A DNA stretch of 64,000 nt from Mangifera indica (lineage: Eukaryota > Streptophyta > Magnoliopsida > Sapindales > Anacardiaceae): the NCBI RefSeq assembly GCF_011075055.1, contig NC_058147.1, positions 7,936,001 through 8,000,000 on the forward strand, written 5' to 3'. Under the pieces are notes generated by a model. It did no database searches. It saw nothing but the letters and a program-made list of their open reading frames with translations, and was not told the origin of the DNA. Of this stretch, positions 23,060 through 34,285 are shown piece by piece. Every line of letters starts with the position of its first letter. Position 1 is the stretch's first letter. The position numbers and the translations under genes were made by a program.

Positions 23060-26000
23060 CACAAAAATAAACCTCCTTGTAATTTCTGTAATAAAGTCGG
23101 CCACACTGAGAAGTATTGCAGGGCCAAGAAAAGCCAATCTCAACAGCATCCTCAGCAACATGCAAATGTGACTGAAGAAGATAAAAATGATGTTGAGCAT
23201 TTGTTTATGGTCTCACAAGCACTTAGTTCTCATGAACTAAATACTTGGCTCATTGATAGTGGCTGCACCAGTCACATGACAAAATATCTATCATTTTTCA
23301 CCTCCATTGATAGATCAATTCAACCAAAGGTCAAGTTAGGAAATGGTGAAGTTGTGCAGGCCAAAGGAAAAGGGACAATTGCTATCAACACCAAGAAAGG
23401 TACAAAAATGATCACTAATGTTCTTTATATTCCAGAACTAGATCAAAATCTTCTTAGTGTTGCTCAAATGCTGAGAAATGGATATGCAGTTGCTTTTAAA
23501 GAAAAATTCTGTTTCATCACTAATGTTCATGGAACAGAAATAGCCAAACTCAAAATGAATGGAAATAGCTTTTATTTGAAGCTTGACTTAGTTGAAGATC
23601 ATGTCTTTAGTGCTAAGATTGATGAAAGTATTGTTTGGCACAAAAGATATGGTCATTTCAACTTGAAGTCATTGAAGTTTATGCAGGAAGCTGGTATGGT
23701 TGAAGACATGTCTGAAATCACAATCAATGCTCAAACTTGTGAAAGTTGTGAGCTTGGGAAGCAGCCTAGACAACCATTCCCTCATGATACGACCAAGAGA
23801 GCTACTCAGAAGTTAGAATTAGTCCATTCAGATATTTGTGGACCAATGAGCACAGTTTCATTAGGCAGCAATGTGTATTTTGCACTATTTATTGATGATT
23901 TTAGCAGAATGACTTGGGTTTATTTTCTAAAAACCAAGTCACAAGTGCTTTCCAAATTCAAAAGCTTCATGAAAATGGCTGAAAACCAAAGTGGCCAGAA
24001 GATTAAGGTGCTCAGAACTGACAACGGAGGTGAGTATACCTCAACAGAGTTCAACATTTTTTGTGAAGGAGCTGGAATTATACATCAGTTGACAGTTCCA
24101 TACTCACCACAGCAGAATGGAGTCTCCGAGAGGAAGAATAGAACCGTGATGGAGATGGCAAGGTGTCTGTTATTCGAAAAGAAGTTACCAAAGCTTTTAT
24201 GGGCTGAAGCAGTCAATACTTCAGTATATTTGCTTAACAGGCTTCCAACTAGGTCTATTCTAAGCAAAACACCAATAGAGGTATGGTCTGGTCTAAAACC
24301 TTCTGTTAAGCACCTGAAAGTGTTTGGCTCGTTGTGTTACTTTCATGTGCCATCTGTGAAGAGAGGGAAGCTTGATGAAAGAGCTGAGAAAGGTGTATTT
24401 GTTGGGTATGCAGCAGAATCAAAAGGTTACAAGATTTATAGCTTGAGTGGAATGAAAATTGTGATAAGTAGAGATGTGCACTTTGATGAAAATTCCTATT
24501 GGGATTGGGACTTGAAGAAAGTCAACAAGTGTGATCAAGCCACTCCATCTATTCTTGAACAAGCAACAGAAAACACAAGTATTGAAGATCAACTCGTTGA
24601 AGCAACTTCAGACACACCTGTGCTAAAGGTGAAATCATTATCTGATGTGTATGAGAGGTGCAATCTTGTACATGCTGACCCTACATGTTACACAGAAGCT
24701 GTAAGATTTCCAGAATGGATTGAGGCCATGAAGGCTGAAATTGATGTTATTGAAAAAAATGGAACCTGGAAGCTGACAGAACTACCTAAAGCTAACAGGG
24801 TAATTGGTGTGAAATGGGTTTTCAGAACCAAATTCAATTCAGATGGCTCAATCTTTAAGCACAAGGCCAGATTGGTTGCAAAGGGCTTTGCCCAAGTTGC
24901 TGGAGTGGACTACAATGATACATTTGCACCAGTAGCTAGACATGACACTATAAGGCTACTACTTGCTCTTGCTGGTCAATTGGGATGGAAAGTGTACCAT
25001 TTAGATGTCAAGTCAGCTTTTCTAAATGGTATACTTCAGGAAGAAATTTATGTTCAACAACCAGAAGGCTTTGAAGTTGCTGGCAATGAACACAAAGTGT
25101 ACAAGCTACATAAGGCTCTCTATGGTCTGAAGCAGGCACCAAGAGCCTGGTATAGCAGAATTGATTCTCATCTAATCCAGCTTGGATTCAGGAGGAGTGA
25201 AAATGAAGCCACCTTGTATTTACAACAGAATAATGATGGTTTGCAACTAGTAGTGTCACTTTATGTTGATGACATGCTAGTTACTGGAAGCAATATGCAG
25301 GTTCTGGCCAAGTTTAAAACAGAAATGCAAGATGTATTTGAGATGTCTGATCTTGGCATCATGAACTACTTTCTTGGAATGGAAATTTATCAATGCAGCT
25401 CAGGTATTTTCGTTTCACAAAGAAAATATGCTGTTGATATTCTTAAAAAATTCAAATTAGATTCATGCAAAGGAGTAGCAACTCCATTGGCACAGAATGA
25501 GAAGATTTCAAAGAATGATGGTGAGAAACTTGAAGAACCCTCTGCATATAGAAGCTTGGTAGGCAGCCTACTGTACTTGACAGCAACCAGACCTGACTTG
25601 ATGTTTCCAGCTGGTTTGCTTTCAAGATTCATGAGTTCACCTACAAATGTTCACATGGGAGTTGCAAAAAGGGTGCTGAAGTATGTTAAAAGTACAACAG
25701 ATCTTGGCATCTGGTATTGGAAGATAGAAGGAGTTAAATTAAATTGCTATGCTGACAGTGATTGGGCAGGAAGTGTTGATGACATGAAGAGTACTTCTGG
25801 CTATGTATTTACAATTGGTTCAGGTGCCATCTGCTGGACTGCAAGAAAGCAAGAAGTGGTAGCACAATCAACTGCAGAAGCGGAGTATATCTCCCTTGCA
25901 GCTGCTGCAAATCAAGCAATATGGTTGAGAAAATTGCTTGCTGATCTAGGCCAGGAACAAAGGTCACCAACTGAGCTTTATTGTGACAACAAGTCAGCCA

Positions 26001-26224
26001 TTGCCATTGCTCAAAATCCTGTCCAACATGGACGGACCAAGCATATTAATGTAAAATTTCATTCCATAAGGGAAGCTGAAAAGAATTCACTTGTCAAGTT
26101 GCATCATTGCTCAACTGAAGTGCAACTTGCTGACATAATGACTAAGGCGCTTCCTAATTCAAGGCTGGAGTTCCTAAGGATGAAGCTTGGCATGTCTAAG
26201 GCAAATCTCAAGGAGGAGTGTTAA
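23060..26224 (+). CDS. Copia Pol (protease, integrase, RT, RNase H)
   Basis: The frame continues from Gag with no other stop until TAA at 26222-26224, which uses the first bases of the 3' LTR. Visible in order: second zinc knuckle; protease WLIDSGCTSHM; GAG-pre-integrase with HKRYGHFN; integrase catalytic residues in DICGP, RTDNGGE and PQQNGVSERKN; reverse transcriptase with HKARLVAKGF and the YVDDM active site; RNase H with YADSDWAG, STAEAEY and DNKSAI. All signature residues look intact. The first ATG after the TGA is at about 23198, so Pol needs either readthrough of the TGA or help from another copy. Confidence 0.93.
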   Translation, partial: HKNKPPCNFCNKVGHTEKYCRAKKSQSQQHPQQHANVTEEDKNDVEHLFMVSQALSSHELNTWLIDSGCTSHMTKYLSFFTSIDRSIQPKVKLGNGEVVQAKGKGTIAINTKKGTKMITNVLYIPELDQNLLSVAQMLRNGYAVAFKEKFCFITNVHGTEIAKLKMNGNSFYLKLDLVEDHVFSAKIDESIVWHKRYGHFNLKSLKFMQEAGMVEDMSEITINAQTCESCELGKQPRQPFPHDTTKRATQKLELVHSDICGPMSTVSLGSNVYFALFIDDFSRMTWVYFLKTKSQVLSKFKSFMKMAENQSGQKIKVLRTDNGGEYTSTEFNIFCEGAGIIHQLTVPYSPQQNGVSERKNRTVMEMARCLLFEKKLPKLLWAEAVNTSVYLLNRLPTRSILSKTPIEVWSGLKPSVKHLKVFGSLCYFHVPSVKRGKLDERAEKGVFVGYAAESKGYKIYSLSGMKIVISRDVHFDENSYWDWDLKKVNKCDQATPSILEQATENTSIEDQLVEATSDTPVLKVKSLSDVYERCNLVHADPTCYTEAVRFPEWIEAMKAEIDVIEKNGTWKLTELPKANRVIGVKWVFRTKFNSDGSIFKHKARLVAKGFAQVAGVDYNDTFAPVARHDTIRLLLALAGQLGWKVYHLDVKSAFLNGILQEEIYVQQPEGFEVAGNEHKVYKLHKALYGLKQAPRAWYSRIDSHLIQLGFRRSENEATLYLQQNNDGLQLVVSLYVDDMLVTGSNMQVLAKFKTEMQDVFEMSDLGIMNYFLGMEIYQCSSGIFVSQRKYAVDILKKFKLDSCKGVATPLAQNEKISKNDGEKLEEPSAYRSLVGSLLYLTATRPDLMFPAGLLSRFMSSPTNVHMGVAKRVLKYVKSTTDLGIWYWKIEGVKLNCYADSDWAGSVDDMKSTSGYVFTIGSGAICWTARKQEVVAQSTAEAEYISLAAAANQAIWLRKLLADLGQEQRSPTELYCDNKSAIAIAQNPVQHGRTKHINVKFHSIREAEKNSLVKLHHCSTEVQLADIMTKALPNSRLEFLRMKLGMSKANLKEEC

Positions 26225-26580
26225 AACTCATGAGAGTTTGCCTTGAAATTTGAAGCTGATGTTTACAAAAAGGGAAGCACATGTTTTATTTGAAAAAGTC
26301 TTAGGTAGACTTAGTATTTGATATTTGTTCAGATCAGAATCTTGCTCCTTAATTTTCTGATTTTCAGTTAGTCAAGTAATGCCAATAAAATCTGATAGTA
26401 GTTGAGATTTATTAGGATTTTAGTTTGGTTGTAAGCCTATAAATAGGCATTCTCATTTCTGAAATATATTTTAGTGTGCCTTCCTTCAATATTTTAACTC
26501 TCAATTTCCTTTGTTATTTTCTTCAAAATTCTATATTTTCAGGTTATTATAGAGAACCTGAATTTTCCAACATTACAACA
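26219..26580 (+). repeat. Copia 3' LTR
   Basis: 362 bp, followed by the target duplication GATGC. Confidence 0.97.
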
Positions 26581-28966
26581 GATGCTTCTGCTAATGATCT
26601 TTCTGGTGAAATTCCTGGTGACTTGGGGAAGCTAGGGGTTCTTGAGCAACTTCATATGTCTGATAATATGCTCACTGGCTTGATTCCGTGGCAGTTGAGT
26701 AACTGTTCGAGCTTAATGGCTCTGCAGCTAGATAAAAATCAATTATCAGGTGTTATTCCATGGCAGGTTGGTAAGTTGAAGTATTTGCAGAGCTTTTTCT
26801 TGTGGGGGAATGCAGTGTCTGGAACCATACCATCCTCTTTCGGCAACTGCACAGAGCTATATGCACTTGATCTTTCAAGGAACAAGCTTACCGGGTCAAT
26901 TCCAGAGGAGATTTTCAGCTTGAGGAAGCTGAGTAAACTTCTGCTTCTAGGGAATTCATTATCTGGACAATTGCCGCGAAGTGTTGCAAATTGTCAGTCA
27001 CTTGTGAGATTGAGGCTTGGAGAAAATCAGCTTTCAGGGCGGATTCCAAAGGAGATTGGTCAGTTGCAGAACTTGGTGTTTCTTGATTTGTACATGAATC
27101 ATTTCTCTGGTGGTCTACCCTTTGAGATTGCCAATATTACAGTTCTTGAGCTACTGGATGTGCACAATAACTACATCACTGGAGAAATTCCATCTCAGTT
27201 AGGGGAGCTTGTGAATTTGGAACAGCTTGATCTCAGTAGAAACAGCTTTACAGGGGAAATTCCTGAAAGTTTTGGAAACTTCAGTTACTTGAACAAGCTC
27301 ATTCTTAACAACAATCTTCTTACAGGGTCAATTCCAAAATCCTTTGAGAATTTGCAGAAACTTACTCTGTTAGATTTGAGCTATAATAGCTTATCCGGTC
27401 CAGTACCACCAGAAATTGGTTATGTGATAAGCTTAACTATTAGTTTGGACTTGAGCCCGAACACATTTACAGGAGAGATACCGGAGACAATGTCTAACTT
27501 GACACAGTTGCAATCACTTGATATTTCGCATAATATGCTATATGGAGGAATCAAAGTTCTGAGTTCCCTCGCTAGTCTCACTTCCTTGAATATTTCCTAC
27601 AATAACTTTTCAGGTCCTATTCCTGTAACCACATTTTTCAGAACTCTAACTTCCAATTCATATTTTCAGAATCCCAATCTTTGTGTATCCAGTGATGGAT
27701 CTACTTGTTCGTCAAGTCCCATTAAAAAAAATGGATTGAAGTCTGCCAAAACTATAACTTTGATTTCTGTGATCCTGGCTTCAGTAACCATAGCTGCTAT
27801 TGCTTCATGGATTTTAGTTACTCGAAATCACAGGTACATGGTGGAGAAATCATCAGGAGCATTGCCTTGTACTTCAGGAGCTGAAGATTTCTCCTATCCG
27901 TGGACTTTCATTCCATTCCAGAAGCTCAACTTCGCTATAGACAACATCCTGAGTTGCCTGAAAGATGAAAATGTGATTGGCAAAGGCTGTTCTGGGGTCG
28001 TCTACTGGGCTGAAATGCCCACTGGGGATTTGATTGCAGTGAAAAAGCTCTGGAAGACAAAAAGAGATGAAGAACCAGTTGACTCTTTTGCCGCTGAGAT
28101 TCAAATTCTTGGACACATAAGGCATAGAAACATTGTCAAGCTCCTTGGATATTGTTCCAATAAAAGTGTTAAGCTTCTACTTTACAATTACATTTCCAAT
28201 GGTAATCTACAACAACTGTTGCAAGGGAATAGGAACTTGGATTGGGAGACAAGGTACAAGATTGCAGTCGGTTCAGCTCAGGGTCTAGCATATCTCCACC
28301 ATGACTGTGTTCCAGCTATTCTTCACAGAGATGTCAAGTGCAATAACATACTTCTAGATTCCAAGTTTGAGGCTTAATTGGCAAAGTTGATGAACTCCCC
28401 AAATTACCATCATGCAATGTCCAGAATAGCCGGTTCTTATGGTTATATTGCCCCAGGCAAGTCCCTTGTTCGTTTCTTTTTTTTTTAGGAAATCCTTAAG
28501 AATTTTTGTTCATGTTTGCATATTGTGATTCGACTTTATTTAAATTCTGTTCCTGACATGAGATTGTGTGATCAACATTGCAGAGTATGGATACACTATG
28601 AACATTACCGAGAAGAGCGATGTGTACAGTTATGAAGTGGTTTTGCTTGAAATCTTAAGTGGTCGGAGTGCAGTTGAGTCACAGGTGGGCAATGGGCAAC
28701 ACATTGTCGAATGGGTCAAAAAGAAAATGGGGAGCTTTGAACCAGCAATATCAATTCTGGATACCAAACTCCAAGGTTTACCTGATCAAATGGTGCAAGA
28801 AATGCTTCAAACACTAGGCATTGCAATGTTCTGTGTGAATTCTTTGCCAGCAGAACGACCGACAATGAAGGAAGTGGTTGCATTGTTAATGGAGGTGAAG
28901 AGCCCTCCTGAAGAATGGGGCAAGACTTCTCAACCCCTAATGAAACAGCCCTCAAATCAAAGTTGA

Positions 28967-29320
28967 TTTTCTTGTCATTTTTGTTATAATTCTTGGCTCT
29001 TTTACTTTGTTTGTTCTTTCAAGAACTTCAGTAATTGAGTTTCTTTCTTTCTCAACCCAAGATAAAAAAGAGTGTTGTGAGGAAAATGAGAGGAGGAAGA
29101 GCAACTTTAGATTGTGATCTTGGGGCTATCTTGTACAGTTTTAGAATCATCAATGTGGCCTTTTTTTTTTTTTTTGGCTCTATGTTTTTGCTTTTGTGTT
29201 CTGCTTGTTTTGTGGTTTTGCTGGTGCAACTTCTTCACCATGTTTTTGTTCCCTATTTCATGTTATTCATTTCCTGAATATTTGCCTGAAGTCAGGAGAC
29301 TCAGAAACATTTTCAAATGA
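28967..29320 (+). other. 3' flank of the receptor kinase pseudogene
   Basis: T-rich, with a T run at about 29161-29175. It probably corresponds to the former 3' UTR. Confidence 0.5.
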
Positions 29321-29482
29321 ATAAAACTATATGTATTAACAAATTGTACAAACTTATCTATACAAACTAAGTTGATAATTTGTGATTGAGCTATGTGATT
29401 ATTTACTTTTTTCTCACTTTAAATCACCACATTAAGTTATATGAATAAATTTGTATAATTTGTTTATATGCATAGTATTGCT
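29321..29482. mobile_element. Family B MITE
   Basis: The left end ATAAAACTATATGTATTAAC and the right end, read in reverse complement as GCAATACTATGCATATAAAC, are inverted. The body is AT-rich and non-coding. Confidence 0.65.
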
Positions 29483-31771
29483 TAAAACCCATAAACAAAT
29501 TCTTGAATACTGGTTAGGTGCAATGTGAAAAATATATCAAAAATTAAGCACTCAAAAATAAAAATTGCATGTGGGCTCAAATGGAGAAAATACTGTAGGA
29601 GGGAAAAGATTGAGAAAGCAACTGAAAAATAAACATGGTGAAAGTAGGACCAAAGAGGCAGGGAAAAAAGGGGACAAGAAGAAGCAGGGCCATGCTACTC
29701 CCCCACTCTCCCCACATGTCAAAAACAGACATTAGATTTGACTTCCCCACTTCTCATGATCCTTCACTTCACTTGGTCTTGGTCCTCACTTTGTTTTAAT
29801 TTTTCAGCCAAAAAGAAGATCTCATGAGATTATAATCACAAACTCATTACTCACTTCTCCTTCTTCACATACTTTGCCTTAAAAAAAAAAATCAAAACAA
29901 AGCAAAATCCAATATCCAGGAGCAGTGCCTTAACCTGACAGGGCATTGATGTTACTGATATAGATAAAATATCTGAAGAGAGTATGATAAAGGGTGATTT
30001 TTGTTTGGTTGAGTTTCAAAGGAAACATGTGATTTATAATGAAAAAGAGAAAGGTGGAGACTTAATGAAGAGTGAAGACATTTTGACTCTAGTTTTGGTG
30101 CATCTTCATAGGGGATGTTCCTAGACAAATAGTTCCAAGGGACTGTGGACCAATAGGCAATACGGTCATGAACATCACACGAACAGATTACCTTTCCTTT
30201 CTCAACTTGAATTCCACTACCATATTTCTTGAGGATTATTGGGCTGTCTTCAGGATTTTGGCAGGAAGTTGATAAATTTTTAGATGAGAATAAGGTAATT
30301 CTTTTTGAAATGTTAAAAGTGTTACATCTGATGTTAGCGTGAGTTTAAAGTAGACAGTAAAATAAATTAAAAGAAGAATGAAAATGAAGGTTCAATCTTG
30401 CCACACAGACACACTTGTCCATTTTTCAAAGTTCCCCTGGTGCTTCTTAGGCTTTTCTTGTCTTTTGAGATCTTATTTTCTTTCTGATGTAACACAAGCT
30501 TTAAGATTTCCTCCCTATTTTCTTTTCTCAAAAAAAAAAAATCAAAGTGCACATTCAGGCTTACATTAAACTAACATACAAGCGTGTTTAAATTTGTTTC
30601 ATGTGTTGAATATCAGTATGTCTTTAAGTTGTTATGGTTTCTTAACATGTAGTTTAAATTCGATTTTATGATTAATGAATTTGATGAAACCATGGAACGG
30701 TCTGTCGATTTCGGAATCTCATTTCAAGCTTATATGCGATTGGCAGCTTCCAATGTCAAAGTTGTTGAAGTGGGCTAGTGATGATCTTCTACAACAACTC
30801 AAGCTAGAAACAATACAAGAAAATGACACAAACATGATCACAAATACTTCAAAATTACTGAGATCCTTCATCCAATTCAACAAGCTTCGTGAAGACTATG
30901 AAACATGTAACACAAGCCATAATTTCAGAGAATGCTGTTGAGAGAATTCACTTCTGCTTTTATGAAATGCATAATGAACCTTAAGGTTCCCAACAATTTT
31001 CAATATAACAACGTGTACATTCAATTTTTGAGTTTCTGGGATTCATGGTGTGGTTTAGGTTCACAGCTTGCAAAATACAAGGTCAGTTGTTAGCGTCCAG
31101 ATAGATTATTAGGTCACCATGATCTACATTATTACTGAGAGCTACACTACCAAACTGCATCGGAATATTGTCAAACTCATCATCGTGGCTGTTTGCAAGA
31201 CAAAACTAAAAACTTACTTTATGGAAGTTGTCGATAATAAACAGACAAGAAACACAATGCTCTGTTGCAATTACAGATTTTGCCCAGAGGACACAAACAC
31301 TGCAGAATAGCCATGGAGGAAAATAATCAGCTCATACTAGTATGTAACACAGGAATATCTAAAAGTTATATACAATATTTCCGGTAATGAATCAACCAAA
31401 GGCTCTTACTTAACCCTCAGTCATTACGTGAGACATTAACTGCTTTTGACACACCACAAACCTTTTAAGACACCAATCTGCTCTACCCACCCAAAAATTG
31501 AAATAGATTAAAATGACTTAACTACTTGCCAATATTCTTAGATTTCTGATAAACAGAGCTCCCATGTCACATTTTGTTGCTCAGATGCTATTTATGATTT
31601 ATACATGTTTGTTACCCATGGGCAGGAAGGATGGGATAGGCGTTTTGTCGCAATAGTGCACAAAAATTTTTGAGACAGTGTTCAAGTGGAAAATGTATCT
31701 ACTGTGGATTTTGAACTACAATTGAGAATGTCCTTTAGAAGGTAATATTTTCCTACCTAATGATTGACAAG
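29483..31771. other. Intergenic DNA, no gene recognised
   Basis: Open frames at 30675-30941 and 31119-31310 are short, and I recognise no family in either frame. A-rich tracts occur at 29881 and 30531. A decayed gene around 30690-30780 cannot be excluded. Confidence 0.4.
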
Positions 31772-31780
31772 TAAATTGTT

Positions 31781-32806
31781 GGCCAAAGGACTCATTCCCA
31801 CCAAAGGTCAACTGTTTTCCCAAATTCTCATCCACTAACTTTCAAAAACTCAAATACCTACTTATCAGCTATTAAAATTAACCAAATCTATTAGTTTTAA
31901 AATTTTGTCTCATTTTTCCCCCAAAACCTAATTTTTTTTAGGTTTGAAAACCTATACATTTCCCCTAAGCATTTAGGGTTTCCTATTTATAGTTTTGCAA
32001 TTTTACAGCTAAACCTTAGCCTTTTGAAATTTTCAGTTTCCCCCTAATCTGGTTCAGTTTTTTTATCGTTTTCCAACGACCCTCTTCCTCCATCTTCGGC
32101 ATCCTTATTTGCCTGAGACCGAGCCAATGTCAGGCCCTCTTTCTCTCCTCGACACTAATCGATTAGATTGATCGGTGGTCCCGGTTCAAAATCTCAAGCT
32201 CTCTCAGTGGTCCTTTGTCTAGATGCATTCCTAATTCGATGCTCCGATTTGCCTTTCTTCTTAATCGTTTGGTTCCGTTTGAAATTAGGACTAAAGACAA
32301 AGAGTCCAAACACGTCTGCATGAAGACCAAATGCATCTAAATCGGTATGAAGCTAAATTGGTTTTGGTACTGAATCAAGAAGACTAAGGAAGATGAACGA
32401 AGATGCGTCTAAACAAAGAATCGGTCGGCGGATGAAGCTAAATCAAGAGTGAGAGAACTCTGATGAAAAGAAGAGAGAGTGCCAATGGAACAAAACCAAT
32501 TCTAGTCATTGAAGAAAAGCAAGGAAGAAAACTAAAAACCCTTAGGAGAAAATGAAACTTTTCAAAACTTACGTTTTTTGTTTTGGGGGGAGAGAGAGGA
32601 GAATTGCTAATTTTTAGGATTTAGAGGGGAAATAAGATAAAGTTTAATATTTTTAATATATTACTAGTTAAATGATGATTGCACCTTTGAAACTAACGGA
32701 TTCTGTTAATTTTAACAGCCTATAAGTGGGAATTTGAGTTTTCAATAGTTAACAGGTATCAATTTGGAAATTCAACAAACCTTGGGTGATTATAAGTCCT
32801 TTGGCC
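31781..32806. mobile_element. Full-length family A Mutator-like element
   Basis: The ends GGCCAAAGGACTCATTCCC and ATAAGTCCTTTGGCC are inverted, and similarity between the two ends extends about 200 bp inward, making a fold-back structure. The 9-bp flanks taaattgtt (31772-31780) and taaattgac (32807-32815) match at 7 of 9. It is 1,026 bp and has no transposase frame. G- and C-rich tracts sit where other copies have long C or G runs. Confidence 0.8.
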
Positions 32807-32815
32807 TAAATTGAC

Positions 32816-33754
32816 ATCAAATACTTTAAATCCAACGAAAATGTCTGTGTGTGCATCCCTGTGTGTAAATTCACTTGCAATAAAGTAATACCATACCTAC
32901 TATAAATTAAGAGACAAACCACAGAAAATCGATGCATAATCCATCAGAACATGAATTCACCCAGTAGCAAGTTGTAAAAATATGGTTATACTGCAATGAG
33001 GAGCAAAGGAAGTAAGAATAAAAGTTCCCACAAAGATACTTATAATATAAAACATATACTTTTAGTTGAAAGGAACCTAAAAATAAACCAGAATCAATTC
33101 CATTGGCTTAACGTTCTTTGAGATGAAGGTTTCATCATTCCAATACTTGAAAAAGATGTGTGGTACAACACAACCAGACAATATTGCTTTAAGTAGTGCT
33201 ATATGCATAAACAATTATATGTTATCATATGATTGAATAATTTTAAATTAGAGATATAAGAACATCTAAACATATGGTTACATGTTATTGTTTGTGCACA
33301 TTGTTTGTACTTGTAGTTTTATTGTATTACTTTTTATTATGTTGAATTTGAATTTAAAACAATCTACTATCCCCAAATAATTCGTATTCAAGCTTTGCCA
33401 AGTTGATATAATTGAACCATTTACATTGTACCAAAAGCTAGTATTTAACAATCTACCACAAAATCAACAAAAATGACCCATTTTAAAGTGGCATTAACAG
33501 AAACTGAATGCATTTTAACAAAATTTTCAGGCAAGGAACTAAACAAGCACCTGTTCACTGTTCACCATTGAATGCAACATTCCAATATCCAAGAAAGCAC
33601 ACATAAGAAAAAATTTAATCTCACAAATTCATGCATCATCAAAAGAAGATTGCATGATCACAATTATAAAACAATGAAAAGAATTCTCAAAATTTATTAG
33701 TGAAAATATCATCTTTAATTCGCTACATTAAATTTTCCTGACCTCATGAGTCAA
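32816..33754. other. Intergenic DNA, 3' of the next gene
   Basis: A family B MITE lies at 33197-33324. The last part is presumably the 3' UTR of the minus-strand gene ending at 33755. Confidence 0.45.
33197..33324. mobile_element. Family B MITE, diverged
   Basis: It shares the GTTATCATATGATTGAATAA core and has related ends with other family B copies. Confidence 0.5.
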
Positions 33755-34285
33755 TCAATCATCCAACTGATGAAGCTCAGCTTTCAACTGCTCAATCTTG
33801 AGCCCCATAGACCTCCGCAAAGCTTCCTTTTCACTCTCTTTTAGCTTGCCCAAGAGCCCCTCAAACCTATCCAAAACCTCCTTCACGGCATCTCGGGCAC
33901 ACTCAACTTCCTCATTGAAGTACACCGTCTCCTTTGACTCCATAGCCATTTCTATCTCCTCTCTCGCCTCTGCAAATTTCAGGTTAATCATGTCCACTTC
34001 TCTGTTGTAGTCCAACTCGGTCCCAGACTCAGCTCCCGACTCAGTGCTGTAGTAGCTTCTGGGACTTCCTTGGGGCATAGAAAAATGAGATTTTTGTGAA
34101 ATTATCGAATATGAGGTTGGAGAAAATTGATGCTTCGAGGAGGGGACTAAATCGGGGCCGAGTTGGGGGTGAGTTGAAATTTGAGAGAGTGAATTGAATG
34201 GAAATGGAGAAGTGCGTCTTGGAGAATATCGAAAATGGTTTTCGAAGATGGATTTTAAGAGTGAAATTTGTGAGCGTTTGCACAT
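33755..34285 (-). CDS. Small organelle-type coiled-coil protein, unknown function
   Basis: Intronless frame of 176 residues. The first ~70 residues are rich in Ser, Arg, Phe and Pro and poor in acidic residues, as in mitochondrial or plastid transit peptides. A second possible start is the Met of MPQGSPRSYYSTESG at about residue 70. The C-terminal ~80 residues are strongly helical and charged (KFAEAREEIEMAMESKETVY, then KEVLDRFEGLLGKLKESEKE) and look like a coiled coil. The protein looks like a conserved plant family to me but I cannot name it. Read-through of the whole frame, a sensible codon pattern and a clear stop support a real gene. Function is unknown. Confidence 0.75.
   Translation of the reverse strand: MCKRSQISLLKSIFENHFRYSPRRTSPFPFNSLSQISTHPQLGPDLVPSSKHQFSPTSYSIISQKSHFSMPQGSPRSYYSTESGAESGTELDYNREVDMINLKFAEAREEIEMAMESKETVYFNEEVECARDAVKEVLDRFEGLLGKLKESEKEALRRSMGLKIEQLKAELHQLDD

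Larger units (their letters stand above)
21825..26580 (+). mobile_element. Nearly intact Ty1-copia retrotransposon
   Basis: It is 4,756 bp with 362-bp LTRs and a perfect 5-bp target duplication GATGC (21820-21824, 26581-26585). The LTRs differ at a single base, so insertion was recent. The initiator methionine tRNA primer site TGGTATCAGAGCT is at 22188-22200 and the purine tract AAGGAGGAG at 26210-26218. Domains run gag, protease, integrase, reverse transcriptase, RNase H: the copia order. A single TGA (23057-23059) interrupts the reading frame. It sits in the LRR exon of the receptor kinase, in the same orientation. Confidence 0.97.
21430..28966 (+). pseudogene. RGI5: RGI5-like LRR receptor kinase, broken
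   Basis: The translation closely follows the RGI (RGFR) receptors, best RGI5 (At1g34110), which bind root meristem growth factor peptides at the plasma membrane. Sequence before the mid LRRs is missing; 21430 adjoins a DUF1985 relic. LRRs run to 21824, are cut by the copia element (21825-26580), and resume at 26581. There follow a membrane segment (near 27755-27820) and a kinase with IGKGCSGVVY, the VAIK-type lysine in IAVKKLW, and HRDVKCNN. At 28376-28378 the protein reads EA-stop-LAKLM, where the family has EAYLADFGLAKLM: LADFG is gone and Tyr has become TAA. The GC-AG intron 28457-28583 separates the two bases of the APE region, and the last exon ends at 28966. The gene cannot make an active kinase. 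Confidence 0.92.

Noticed and set aside
26476..26580. Start of the long receptor-kinase frame inside the 3' LTR
   Set aside because: These codons are copia LTR sequence read through by chance; host sequence starts at 26581.
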